In this document: positions 43,597 through 51,987 of the stretch, piece after piece | Layout of the letters: each line of letters starts with the position of its first letter | How positions within the stretch are numbered: position 1 is the first letter of the stretch | From: CALZKI01 sp045124055 | GTDB lineage: Bacteria; Bacillota; Clostridia; Lachnospirales; Lachnospiraceae | Length of the DNA: 64,000 nucleotides | NCBI GenBank assembly: GCA_045124055.1 | Contig: JBGVKZ010000045.1 | Coordinates: 11,549-75,548, forward strand | Reading direction: 5' to 3' | Notes under the pieces: generated by a model | Told to the model about the DNA's origin: nothing | The model's database searches: none | Seen by the model: the letters and a program-made list of their open reading frames with translations, nothing else | Program-made: the position numbers and the translations under genes

Positions 43597-44790
43597 ATGG
43601 GACTTATTCAGAAATTTTTACAGTGGCAGAAGAAAAAATTACATATCGATAGGGATTATGAGGAAAACGAAGACGAATGGAGCGATACCGAGTTAAAGCG
43701 TGAATATGTGAATTTTCACGATAAGAAACAAAGACAGGACTATGTAGGGGCGTGTCTGGAAAGATTGGGTGAAGCTTCTGATAACATAGATGAATTGTCC
43801 AGAGAGTACGGAGTGGTAACAGCCTATTTGCAGGATATCGAGGAGATAGAAGCCCTGCCGCAAGAAATCCGGGTACAGATTGATTATGACGCCAAAAAGA
43901 TTGTGGCGGCTGACAGGGATAGAAGTCGCTACTTAGGCAAGGAAAACCGTATGCCTGATGAAAAATACGAAAAGCTTTCCCGTATGGAAGAAGAAATTCC
44001 AGAGGGAATCAATAAGCTTAAAAAAGAAGAAGATTATCAGATATTGGTAAAAAAGGATTTGAGCCGGTTAGATAGTGAAAAATATGCCTATTTATTCCGT
44101 CTTGACGAAGTGAATAGTACTATTGCCAATATAAAAGGTATGACGGGGATTTGCCTTGGAGCTTTAGCCGTTTGCATTGTGATGCTTTTGATTATGCAAT
44201 TTGGCTTTGAAATGGATACCACTATCGGATATTTGATTGTGGTGGCGGCAGCAGCCATTACGCTAACAATCTTATTTGTGAAATTTAGTGATGCTTCCAA
44301 AGAGCAAAATAGCGTAGAAAACGGTATTGGAAAAATTATTACTTTGCAAAATAAAGTAAAAATCAGATATGTAAATAATAAGCATCTGTTGGACTACTTA
44401 TATTTAAAATATGGTGTTAGTAAAGCAGCAGAACTGGAAGAACTTTGGAGCCATTATTCTGAAGAAAAGAAAGAACGAATAAAATTTGAAAAAGCTCAGG
44501 AAGATTTGGTTTTTTATAAAAAATCATTAGTAAAAAATCTTGCAAAATATAGAATTAAAGACCCGGAAATCTGGATTAGGCAGGCAGTGGCTTTAATTGA
44601 CCCAAAGGAAATGGTAGAAATCAGACACGAACTGATTGGCAGAAGACAGGTGCTGCGTACCCAGATGGAAGAAAACAGGGAAATAGCAACCAAAACTCAG
44701 GAGGAAGTGAAAAGGCTGGCAGATGCGTATCCTTTGTATGCTTCTGAAATTATGGAAATGGTTTCTACATACGAAAAAAGATTCCAATAG
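43597..44790 (+). CDS. Coiled-coil membrane protein, fourth gene of DUF5717 operon
   Basis: 397 residues: a long charged cytoplasmic part with coiled-coil character (about 60-175), two adjacent membrane segments (about 180-203 and 211-231: GICLGALAVCIVMLLIM and TTIGYLIVVAAAAITLTILFV), then another long helical region (about 240-395). The hairpin topology would place both helical arms in the cytoplasm. It is likely the membrane anchor of a complex made by the operon. No homology to a named family is recognised. Confidence 0.75.
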   Translation: MGLIQKFLQWQKKKLHIDRDYEENEDEWSDTELKREYVNFHDKKQRQDYVGACLERLGEASDNIDELSREYGVVTAYLQDIEEIEALPQEIRVQIDYDAKKIVAADRDRSRYLGKENRMPDEKYEKLSRMEEEIPEGINKLKKEEDYQILVKKDLSRLDSEKYAYLFRLDEVNSTIANIKGMTGICLGALAVCIVMLLIMQFGFEMDTTIGYLIVVAAAAITLTILFVKFSDASKEQNSVENGIGKIITLQNKVKIRYVNNKHLLDYLYLKYGVSKAAELEELWSHYSEEKKERIKFEKAQEDLVFYKKSLVKNLAKYRIKDPEIWIRQAVALIDPKEMVEIRHELIGRRQVLRTQMEENREIATKTQEEVKRLADAYPLYASEIMEMVSTYEKRFQ

Positions 44791-44813
44791 AATCTAGAAA
44801 AAAGATAATTGTG

Positions 44814-44841
44814 TTGACAGATTTTTAGGAAGTATGATAAT
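44814..44841 (+). promoter_or_regulatory. Promoter of amino-acid ABC operon
   Basis: TTGACA (44814-44819), a 16-base spacer and GATAAT (44836-44841), about 65 bases before the lipoprotein start. Confidence 0.6.
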
Positions 44842-44905
44842 ATGACACCGTGTTAACAATTTAGCGTGATAAATCGTTAAAGGATTAAAACGGAGGATAG
44901 ATATT

Positions 44906-45688
44906 ATGAAAAAATTAGTTTCAATTTTACTGACAGTTGCTATGGCAGCTACTTTGTTAGTTGGTTGTGGCAATGATGACAAGACTTTAGTAGTAGGCTT
45001 TGATGCAGAATTTCCACCATATGGATACCAAGATGATAATGGAGAATATGTTGGTTTTGACTTAGACCTTGCGGCTGAAGTTTGTGTGAGAAATGGTTGG
45101 GAATTAGTAAAACAGCCTATTAACTGGGATTCTAAAGATATGGAATTGGATGCGGAAACCATTGACTGTATCTGGAATGGTTTTACAATGACAGGTCGTG
45201 AAGACGAATATACTTGGTCTTGTGCATACATAGATAACAGCCAGGTATTTGTTGTTAAAGCGGATTCTGGTATTACAACTCAGGCAGACCTTGCTGGTAA
45301 AAACGTAGGTGTTCAGGCAGATTCTTCTGCACTTGCTGCTTTGGAAAATACAGAAGAAGGCGGAGCAGCAGAGCTTGCAGCAACCTTTGCCAGCTTAACT
45401 CAATATGGCGATTACAATACAGGTTTTATGGAATTAGAAGCAGGCGTAATCGATGCTCTTGCAATGGATATTGGTGTTGCACAGTATCAGATTGAAGCCC
45501 GTGGTGATGGATATGTGATGTTGGAAGAAAAGCTTGCCACAGAACAGTACGCTATTGGTTTTAAACTTGGAAATACAGAATTAAGAGACAAGGTAGAAAA
45601 AACTTTATTGGAAATGGCTGAAGACGGAACCGTGCTTGAGATTGCACAGCAGTACGGCTTGGAAGACCAGCTTTGCATTGGTAAATAG
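44906..45688 (+). CDS. Polar amino-acid ABC transporter, substrate-binding lipoprotein
   Basis: 260 residues: signal peptide and lipobox LLVGCG (Cys about 22), then a family 3 periplasmic-binding fold (LVVGFDAEFPPYGYQDDNGEYVGFDLDLA; IWNGFTMTGRE; LAGKNVGVQADSSA). The late GFKLGNTELRDKVEKTLLEMAEDGT is typical of FliY/HisJ-type proteins. It binds an amino acid such as cystine, glutamine or arginine; specificity is not visible. GGAGG precedes the ATG. Permease and ATPase genes follow. Confidence 0.94.
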   Translation: MKKLVSILLTVAMAATLLVGCGNDDKTLVVGFDAEFPPYGYQDDNGEYVGFDLDLAAEVCVRNGWELVKQPINWDSKDMELDAETIDCIWNGFTMTGREDEYTWSCAYIDNSQVFVVKADSGITTQADLAGKNVGVQADSSALAALENTEEGGAAELAATFASLTQYGDYNTGFMELEAGVIDALAMDIGVAQYQIEARGDGYVMLEEKLATEQYAIGFKLGNTELRDKVEKTLLEMAEDGTVLEIAQQYGLEDQLCIGK

Positions 45689-45698
45689 TAAAGTTTAT

Positions 45699-45725
45699 GA
45701 GGCATACCGAGGTTTATCGGTATGC
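45699..45725 (+). other. Stem-loop between binding protein and permease genes
   Basis: GGCATACCGA-GGTTTA-TCGGTATGCC forms a perfect 10 bp hairpin, followed only by a broken T tract. Such hairpins often stabilise the 3' end of binding-protein mRNA or cause partial termination, giving more binding protein than permease. Confidence 0.7.
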
Positions 45726-45750
45726 CACTTTTGGCGTTTTTGGAGGATTT

Positions 45751-46428
45751 ATGTTAGATAAGATAATTGGTGCATTAGAGTACATAGTGGACTTAGCGGT
45801 CAAATTAAGCAGTGGTATGCTGACTTCAGTAGAAATCTTTGTTTTGACACTTTTATTTTCTTTACCTTTAGGTATGCTGGTGGCATTTGGAAGAATGTCA
45901 AAAAATTGTATTGTCAGAGGATTTACAAAATTATATATAGCCCTGATGCGTGGAACACCATTGATGCTCCAACTTCTTGTTGTATATTTTGGACCGTTTT
46001 ATTTGTTCAAAGTTCCACTTGCAAGAGAGTATCGCTTTATTGCAGTAATTATAGCGTTCTCCATTAACTATGCAGCCTATTTTGCTGAAATATATCGTTC
46101 CGGTATTGAATCAATGCCACAGGGACAATATGAAGCGGCAAAAGTACTTGGTTATAACAAAAGTCAGACTTTTTTTAAAATTATTTTGCCGCAGGTTGTG
46201 AAACGTGTTATTCCACCTGTAACCAACGAAACCATTACACTAGTAAAAGATACGTCTTTGGCTTTTGCAATTACCTGCCTTGAAATGTTTACGATGGCAA
46301 AACAGATTGCAGCAAAAGATGCTACCGTTATGCCGTTGATGGTTGCTGGTCTTTTCTATTTTATATTCAACTATGTGGTGGCAAAACTTATGGAACTGAT
46401 TGAAAAGAAATTTTCCTATTACAAATAA
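45751..46428 (+). CDS. Polar amino-acid ABC transporter permease
   Basis: 225 residues with about five membrane segments and the EAA-type ATPase contact loop YEAAKVLGYNKSQTFFKIILPQ. The HisM/GlnP-type start SSGMLTSVEIFVLTLLFSLPLG and the RGTPLMLQLLVVYF motif define the family. ATG 45751 is chosen because GGAGG is 6 bases upstream; the longer frame runs through the intercistronic hairpin. Confidence 0.94.
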   Translation: MLDKIIGALEYIVDLAVKLSSGMLTSVEIFVLTLLFSLPLGMLVAFGRMSKNCIVRGFTKLYIALMRGTPLMLQLLVVYFGPFYLFKVPLAREYRFIAVIIAFSINYAAYFAEIYRSGIESMPQGQYEAAKVLGYNKSQTFFKIILPQVVKRVIPPVTNETITLVKDTSLAFAITCLEMFTMAKQIAAKDATVMPLMVAGLFYFIFNYVVAKLMELIEKKFSYYK

Positions 46429-46440
46429 GGAGGGATACCT

Positions 46441-47199
46441 GTGAATTACTTAGAAATTAATCATATGAAAAAAGTATTTGATGGGGAATTAGAAGTTTTA
46501 AAAGACATATCCCTTACCGTGAAAAAAGGCGAAGTGGTTTCCATCATTGGACCATCTGGCTCTGGAAAGTCCACTTTACTTCGTTGTGCCACGATGTTAG
46601 AGACAATGGACGGCGGCGAATTGAAGTATTTAGGTGAATCTGCTGTAAAAGAAGTGGACGGAAAATGCGTATATGCACCTAAGAAAGAGCTAAAAACGAT
46701 TAAAAAGCACTTTGGACTTGTGTTTCAGAATTTTAACTTATTTCCTCATTATACGGTTTTAAAAAATATTATTGATGCACCTGTAAGTGTGGATAAAGTG
46801 CCGAAAAAAGAAGCAATAGAAAGAGCAGAGAAACTATTGGCTCAACTTGGCCTTTCGGACAAAAAAGACGCTTATCCTTATCAGTTGTCTGGGGGACAAC
46901 AGCAGAGAGTTTCCATTGCACGTGCCCTGGCATTAAATCCGGAAATTTTATTTTTTGATGAACCGACCTCGGCTCTTGACCCGGAATTAACAGGAGAAGT
47001 CTTGAAGGTTATCAAAGAACTTGCGAAAGAAAAAATGACTATGATTATCGTTACCCATGAAATGCAGTTTGCAAGAGAAGTTTCTGACCGCATTATTTTT
47101 ATGGAACAGGGTGTTATTCAGGCAAATGGCACACCGGAAGAAATCTTTTCTTCAGATAATACACGTATCAGAGAATTTATTGGAAAGCTGGCAAAATAA
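46441..47199 (+). CDS. Polar amino-acid ABC transporter ATP-binding protein
   Basis: 252 residues with Walker A GPSGSGKST near 35, Q-loop FQNFNLFPHYTVLKNI, signature LSGGQQQRVSIARAL near 146, Walker B ILFFDEPTSALDP and H-loop VTHEMQFARE. GlnQ/HisP type. GTG start, AGGAGG upstream, 12 bases after the permease. It powers uptake with the two preceding products. Confidence 0.95.
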   Translation: MNYLEINHMKKVFDGELEVLKDISLTVKKGEVVSIIGPSGSGKSTLLRCATMLETMDGGELKYLGESAVKEVDGKCVYAPKKELKTIKKHFGLVFQNFNLFPHYTVLKNIIDAPVSVDKVPKKEAIERAEKLLAQLGLSDKKDAYPYQLSGGQQQRVSIARALALNPEILFFDEPTSALDPELTGEVLKVIKELAKEKMTMIIVTHEMQFAREVSDRIIFMEQGVIQANGTPEEIFSSDNTRIREFIGKLAK

Positions 47200-47210
47200 G
47201 TGGAGGCAAT

Positions 47211-47828
47211 ATGATTAAATCAGTTGTTTTTGACATTGGAAACGTATTGGCAGACTTTAGCTGGAAGGAAATGTATGAGGCAAAAGGACTTTCCGGCGAA
47301 GTCTTAGACAGAGTGGCAAAGGCTACGGTTTTAAGCCCATATTGGAAAGAAATAGACAGAGGGATTATGACCTATGAAGAAATTCAGGACCAGTTTGTAG
47401 GTTTGGATAGCGAAATGGAAAGCCAAATCAGACAAGTGCTTGAAAATACGCACGGCATAGTCACGAAAAGGGAGTATGCAATTTCTTGGATTCGCTATTT
47501 GAAAGAGATTGGTTTGCAAGTTTATGTGCTTTCTAATTTTGGGGAAAAAGTGCTGGAAGATTGTGCAGACGCTTTGGATTTTTTGCCTTATACAGATGGT
47601 GGAATCATATCTTATCGAGAACATTTGATTAAGCCACAGCCGGAAATCTATCAGCTGTTACTTCGTCGTTATGGATTAAACGCCAAAGAATGTGTTTTTA
47701 TTGACGATTTGAAGGAAAATATAGAGGGTGCAAAAAAACAAGGAATGTATGGAATTGTGTTTGAAACCTATGAACAGGCAATAGAACAATTAAATACCTT
47801 AATAGAAAACGAAAAAGCCACTGTTTAA
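47211..47828 (+). CDS. HAD-superfamily hydrolase
   Basis: 205 residues. Motif I is VVFDIGNVLADFSW (first Asp at residue 8; the usual second Asp is replaced by Gly, as in several YihX-like members), motif II VLSNF near 106, Lys region HLIKPQPEIYQLL near 142 and motif III FIDDLKENIEGA near 164. It resembles YihX/epoxide-hydrolase-like phosphatases. It starts 11 bases after the ABC ATPase gene, so it is likely co-transcribed; its substrate is unknown. Confidence 0.9.
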   Translation: MIKSVVFDIGNVLADFSWKEMYEAKGLSGEVLDRVAKATVLSPYWKEIDRGIMTYEEIQDQFVGLDSEMESQIRQVLENTHGIVTKREYAISWIRYLKEIGLQVYVLSNFGEKVLEDCADALDFLPYTDGGIISYREHLIKPQPEIYQLLLRRYGLNAKECVFIDDLKENIEGAKKQGMYGIVFETYEQAIEQLNTLIENEKATV

Positions 47829-47868
47829 TGGAAAAACTTCCTTTAAACAATGGCTTGTTTTTATTTTT
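47812..47868. terminator. Bidirectional terminator overlapping end of HAD gene
   Basis: AAGCCA-CT-GTTTAA (47815-47828) pairs with TTAAAC-AA-TGGCTT (47843-47856). T runs flank both sides, fitting the convergent gene downstream. Confidence 0.85.
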
Positions 47869-48106
47869 CTTCCTTATCCTGCATCAAATCTAAAGAGGCA
47901 ATGGTGTGTTTGCCGGTCATTTTGCCAAATAACCAAATATAAATCCAGAGTAAAATTGGGAGACAAATATCACACATTAAAAAGCCCATAAATACTTTGC
48001 TTTCAAAGGTATATCCTAAAATTGCCATAATCAGTGTAGCAATGATGCTTCCAACCAATAAAATGACACCGATAATTGCCCCGATTCGTTTGATTTTTTC
48101 TTTCAT
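47861..48106 (-). CDS. Small two-helix membrane protein
   Basis: 81 residues with two membrane segments (IGAIIGVILLVGSIIATLIMAILGY and VFMGFLMCDICLPILLWIYIWLFG) and a charged C-terminus. The start at 48106 is preferred because GTGAGGA lies just upstream on the minus strand; a start 33 bases earlier has no RBS. No family is recognised. Confidence 0.7.
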   Translation of the reverse strand: MKEKIKRIGAIIGVILLVGSIIATLIMAILGYTFESKVFMGFLMCDICLPILLWIYIWLFGKMTGKHTIASLDLMQDKEEK

Positions 48107-48256
48107 ATATTGTTTCCTCACTATTTTCATTTTTTGCATTTGTCAAAAGCATAGCATATCTTCTTGAAAAAGTAAAAATAAAAGTGTGACTTGTCAGAAA
48201 AAGGCTTTTGTTATATACTAACCCTAGTGAAAAGACAAACTAATGAGGTGAACATA

Positions 48257-48763
48257 ATGACATTACTTAAAAAATGGCGTGATATGGCCTATTCTGAAAC
48301 AGCAAACAAAGGCGATTTACAGAGACTTTGGGTGAAATACTTTGAAGACGAGAAAGAGATTTATGCAACAATTTTGAAAACTCCTGATACAGAAGTAAAA
48401 GGAACGGTAAAAGAACTTGCTGAGAAATTTGATGTAGATATTATGACAATGACAGGATTTTTAGACGGTATTAATGACAGTCTTGTAAAGGCAAATCCTA
48501 TCGAAGAAATGGAAGAAGATACAGAGGTTTCTTTAAAATTTAATAAAGCACTTCTTTACAAAAATATGGTGGGTGCTGGTGCTGACTGGCTTTATGAATT
48601 GGAAGAATGGAACGATATCTTTGATGAAGAAACAAGAAAAGCTTTATACAAAGAACAGAAATCTTCTACCACAATCGTAAAAGAAGACAAGGTTTATCCA
48701 AATGACCCATGTCCATGCGGAAGTGGCAAAAAATATAAAAAATGTTGTGGCAAAAATAAATAA
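48257..48763 (+). CDS. SEC-C metal-binding motif protein
   Basis: 168 residues: an acidic helical domain (1-140) ending in a SEC-C zinc motif, DPCPCGSGKKYKKCCGK (CxC...CC). The N-terminal part is the domain seen in short clostridial SEC-C proteins of unknown role. The start at 48257 is chosen for TGAGGTG 6 bases upstream. A strong extended -10 promoter for the thrS leader overlaps the downstream edge of this gene. Confidence 0.85.
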   Translation: MTLLKKWRDMAYSETANKGDLQRLWVKYFEDEKEIYATILKTPDTEVKGTVKELAEKFDVDIMTMTGFLDGINDSLVKANPIEEMEEDTEVSLKFNKALLYKNMVGAGADWLYELEEWNDIFDEETRKALYKEQKSSTTIVKEDKVYPNDPCPCGSGKKYKKCCGKNK

Positions 48764-48769
48764 TTTTGC

Positions 48770-48775
48770 TATAAT
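48770..48775 (+). promoter_or_regulatory. Extended -10 promoter of thrS T-box leader
   Basis: TGC followed directly by TATAAT. The nearest -35 is TTGTGG at 19 bases, so the extended -10 probably compensates. Transcription would start near 48782. Confidence 0.6.
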
Positions 48776-48781
48776 AGAAAC

Positions 48782-49041
48782 CATAATAGAAAGAACACGT
48801 TGACGAGACGAGTAAGGTACGGAACGTATCAGAGAGAGATGCCACAAGAACTTGTGTGCTGAAAGCATCTTTACGGAAACTATCTGAAAACTAACTCTGA
48901 GTGACCCCAATCCGGTCCGGTGACTACGTTATAGTCTTTTAAGTGACTTTCGTAAATCGTTATTTGCGTAGAGAGTAATTAGGGTGGAACCGCGAGTAAT
49001 CGTCCCTTGTATTGTGTTTTGCAGTACAAGGGATTTTTTTT
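48782..49041 (+). promoter_or_regulatory. T-box riboswitch (threonine)
   Basis: The T-box sequence AGGGTGGAACCGCG is at 48981-48994. Upstream, Stem I has AGTA on its 5' side and GAAAACTAA on its 3' side, putting ACT (Thr) at 48890-48892 as specifier. The terminator pairs CCCTTGTA (49004-49011) with TACAAGGG (49025-49032), followed by eight T. Uncharged tRNA-Thr should favour antitermination. The controlled genes are a 70-residue protein and thrS. Confidence 0.93.
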
Positions 49042-49131
49042 ATTAAAAAATTTGCAAATGGCATTTGGTGTCATAGAAATTGCATATGGGTAAATAATAA
49101 GAAAAAGAATTTAAAAATGGAGGTAACTATT

Positions 49132-49344
49132 ATGATGGACGTAAAAGAAATGAAAACACAAGTTGTTCATGCAAAAGAAAAATTATTGGGTGGCGAAGTC
49201 ACTATGGCAAGAAAAGATTTTGTTTTTGTTGTGACAGTCAGTGTATTAACCGGTATGGTTTTAGGCTTATGTAAAGGTCTTAAAGTCTGTACTCATAAAA
49301 AAGAAAAAGAATGTAAAAAAGAGGATTGCTGCCAGCAGGCATAA
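49132..49344 (+). CDS. Small membrane protein with Cys-rich tail, under T-box control
   Basis: 70 residues: a charged helix, one membrane segment (FVFVVTVSVLTGMVLGLC, about 31-48) and a Lys/Cys-rich C-terminus (KKEKECKKEDCCQQA). ATG 49132 has GGAGG 8 bases upstream. It lies between the T-box and thrS, 27 bases before thrS, and should share its control. Function unknown; the CC tail could bind metal or be modified. Confidence 0.75.
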   Translation: MMDVKEMKTQVVHAKEKLLGGEVTMARKDFVFVVTVSVLTGMVLGLCKGLKVCTHKKEKECKKEDCCQQA

Positions 49345-49371
49345 ACAGTCTTAAAAATAGGAGAGAGAAAG

Positions 49372-51333
49372 ATGAAAATTACATTAAAAGATGGCTCCGT
49401 AAAAGAATACGGACAGAAAATGAGCGTGTATGATATTGCACTTGATATTAGTGAAGGTCTCGCGAGAGCTGCTTGTGCAGCAGTTGTGAATGGGGAAGTG
49501 GTAGACCTTCGTACTGAAATTGACAGTGATGTAGAACTCAGTATTTTGACGGCAAATGATGAACAGGGACTTAGAGCACTTCGCCACACAGCTTCTCACG
49601 TATTGGCAGAAGCGGTGAAAAGAGTTTTCCCTGAGGCAAAATTGGCTATTGGACCAAGTATTGATACAGGCTTTTACTATGATTTTGACCACGAACCATT
49701 TTCTAGAGAAGATTTAGATAAATTGGAAGCAGAAATGAAAAAAATCATTAAAGAAGGCAAAAAACTGACTAAATTTACACTTCCAAGAGAGGAAGCTATT
49801 AAATTTATGGAAGAAAAAGGTGAACCATATAAGGTGGAACTTATTAGAGATTTGCCAGAGGACGCGGAAATTTCCTTCTATGACCAGGGGGATTTTGTAG
49901 ACCTTTGTGCAGGCCCTCATTTAATGAATACAAAAAACATTAAAGCTTTCAAATTGATTTCTTCCTCCGGTGCATATTGGAGAGGGGATTCAAATAAAGC
50001 TATGCTTCAGAGAATTTATGGTACAGCTTTTACAAAGAAAGAAGAATTAGAAGCATATTTGGAACACTTAGAAGATATTAAAAAACGTGACCATAATAAA
50101 TTAGGACGTGAAATGGAACTTTTCACAACAGTTGACGTAATTGGTCAGGGCCTTCCACTTTTAATGCCAAAGGGCTGCAAAATGATTCAGACAATGCAAC
50201 GTTGGATAGAAGATGAAGAAGAAAAACGTGGTTATGTAAGAACGAAAACACCACTTATGGCAAAAAGTGATTTATATAAAATTTCAGGACATTGGGACCA
50301 TTACAAAGAAGGTATGTTTGTACTTGGGGATGAGGAAAAGGATAAAGAAGTATTCGCCCTTCGTCCTATGACTTGTCCTTTCCAGTATTATGTATATAAG
50401 GCTTCTCAGAAGTCATACAGAGATTTGCCAATCAGATACGGTGAAACATCTACACTCTTTAGAAATGAAGATTCCGGTGAAATGCATGGCTTAACCAGAG
50501 TCCGTCAGTTTACCATTTCAGAAGGTCACTTGATTGTCAGACCGGACCAGATGGTAGAGGAATTTAAAGGCTGTCTTGCACTTGCAAAATATTGTCTTGA
50601 GACACTTGGCGTAGAAGAAGATGTAACCTATCATCTTTCTAAATGGGACCCTGAAAATAAAGAAAAATATATTGGGGCACCGGAAGTTTGGGAAGAAACG
50701 GAAGGACATATTCGTACAATTTTGCAGGAATTAGGCGTTGACTTCGTGGAAGATGTGGGAGAAGCTGCTTTCTATGGACCAAAAGTAGATATTAACGCGA
50801 AAAATGTATATGGTAAAGAAGATACTATGATTACGATTCAGTGGGATGCACTTCTTGCAGAACAGTTTGATATGTACTATGTAGACCAGAATGGTGACAA
50901 AGTTCGTCCATACATCATTCATAGAACAAGTATGGGCTGTTATGAAAGAACTTTAGCATGGCTTATCGAGAAATATGCAGGAAAATTCCCAACATGGCTT
51001 TGCCCTGAACAAGTAAGAGTACTTCCAATTTCTGAAAAATATGCTGACTATGCAAACAAAGTAGAAGCTGCCCTTAAAGAAAATGGTATCTTAGCAACAG
51101 TTGACCATCGTGCAGAAAAGATTGGTTACAAGATTCGCGAAACACGTCTTGCCAAAGTACCTTATATGTTAGTTGTAGGTCAGAAGGAAGAAGAGGAAGG
51201 ACTTGTTTCTGTAAGAAGCCGTTTTGCAGGTGATGAAGGTCAGAAGACTTTGGACGAATTTATTGATGCGATTTGCAAAGAAATCAGAACAAAAGAGATT
51301 CGTAAAGAAGTAGTACAGGAAGAAACGAAATAA
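49372..51333 (+). CDS. thrS: Threonine--tRNA ligase
   Basis: 653 residues: TGS domain (1-60), editing domain (about 65-240; HTASHVLAEAVKRVFP and YWRGDSNKAMLQRIYGTAF), class II catalytic core (about 250-535; motif 2 TSTLFRNEDSGEMHGLTRVRQF; zinc ligands within RPMTCPFQYYVY, HG and the late RTSMGCYERTLAWLIE) and an anticodon-binding domain (about 545-640). Full length for the family. Expression is set by the T-box upstream. Confidence 0.97.
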   Translation: MKITLKDGSVKEYGQKMSVYDIALDISEGLARAACAAVVNGEVVDLRTEIDSDVELSILTANDEQGLRALRHTASHVLAEAVKRVFPEAKLAIGPSIDTGFYYDFDHEPFSREDLDKLEAEMKKIIKEGKKLTKFTLPREEAIKFMEEKGEPYKVELIRDLPEDAEISFYDQGDFVDLCAGPHLMNTKNIKAFKLISSSGAYWRGDSNKAMLQRIYGTAFTKKEELEAYLEHLEDIKKRDHNKLGREMELFTTVDVIGQGLPLLMPKGCKMIQTMQRWIEDEEEKRGYVRTKTPLMAKSDLYKISGHWDHYKEGMFVLGDEEKDKEVFALRPMTCPFQYYVYKASQKSYRDLPIRYGETSTLFRNEDSGEMHGLTRVRQFTISEGHLIVRPDQMVEEFKGCLALAKYCLETLGVEEDVTYHLSKWDPENKEKYIGAPEVWEETEGHIRTILQELGVDFVEDVGEAAFYGPKVDINAKNVYGKEDTMITIQWDALLAEQFDMYYVDQNGDKVRPYIIHRTSMGCYERTLAWLIEKYAGKFPTWLCPEQVRVLPISEKYADYANKVEAALKENGILATVDHRAEKIGYKIRETRLAKVPYMLVVGQKEEEEGLVSVRSRFAGDEGQKTLDEFIDAICKEIRTKEIRKEVVQEETK

Positions 51334-51416
51334 TTTTTTTCAAAAAATTTTGCATAGTATGAGTAAATTTGGGAAACCTAAGTTTGTAATCAGTTTAAAA
51401 TTAGGAGGTATCCCAA

Positions 51417-51737
51417 ATGGCAGAATTAAAATGTATGGCTGAAAAATGTAACTACAATAAAGACCATTATTGTTGTAAAGGTGATATTATGGTTGGCGGT
51501 ACTCATGCAACAACTTCAGATGATACTTGTTGCGAAAGCTTTGTAGAAAAGAAAGATAACGCATATACAAGCTCTACAGCTCATCAGAGTAATGTTATCA
51601 GCATTGATTGTGATGCAGTGAAATGTGTTTACAACTCTAACTACAAATGTATTGCAAAACACGTAGATATCAACGGACAGAATGCGAACACAAGCAAATT
51701 AACTTCTTGTGGAACATTTAAAGAAAAAGAAGCCTAA
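51417..51737 (+). CDS. Tandem DUF1540 protein
   Basis: 106 residues made of two copies of the DUF1540 Cys motif: LKCMAEKCNYNKDHYCCKGDI...CCESF (residues 4-42) and IDCDAVKCVYNSNYKCIAKHVDI...SCGTF (about 62-102). Each copy has about four conserved Cys, suggesting a small zinc- or other metal-binding fold. DUF1540 proteins are common in clostridia and often sporulation-associated, but their function is unknown. A strong RBS (TTAGGAGG) and a single-gene unit. Confidence 0.88.
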   Translation: MAELKCMAEKCNYNKDHYCCKGDIMVGGTHATTSDDTCCESFVEKKDNAYTSSTAHQSNVISIDCDAVKCVYNSNYKCIAKHVDINGQNANTSKLTSCGTFKEKEA

Positions 51738-51768
51738 AGAAACTTTTGAAAAAAATAGAATTTGCCTA

Positions 51769-51797
51769 TTGACGTAACTAGGGTGTTGTGGTATGAT
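51769..51797 (+). promoter_or_regulatory. Promoter of infC operon
   Basis: TTGACG (51769-51774), a 17-base spacer and TATGAT (51792-51797). Confidence 0.8.
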
Positions 51798-51803
51798 TTG
51801 TTA

Positions 51804-51944
51804 GGTGTTTAGAAAAACATTAACATTCAAGCAGAGTATCCACTCTCACCTTACAGTAATTGGGCTAGTAAGTGTTCATATTTCCGCATTATTTTGCGTG
51901 ATTGATTGAGCTTTGAGTGGATAGTTATGCTATCCACTTTTTTT
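51804..51944 (+). promoter_or_regulatory. infC-rpmI-rplT attenuating leader (L20-leader type)
   Basis: The terminator hairpin GTGGATAG-TTATG-CTATCCAC (51917-51937) plus seven T lies 40 bases before infC. TATCCACTC at 51837-51845 is complementary to GAGTGGATA at 51915-51923, so an upstream arm can compete with the terminator. This matches the known Firmicutes leader in which L20 causes premature termination. Confidence 0.85.
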
Positions 51945-51987
51945 ATGTTTATACTTAAATTTTCATATTTTTATGGAGGGTAAGACC

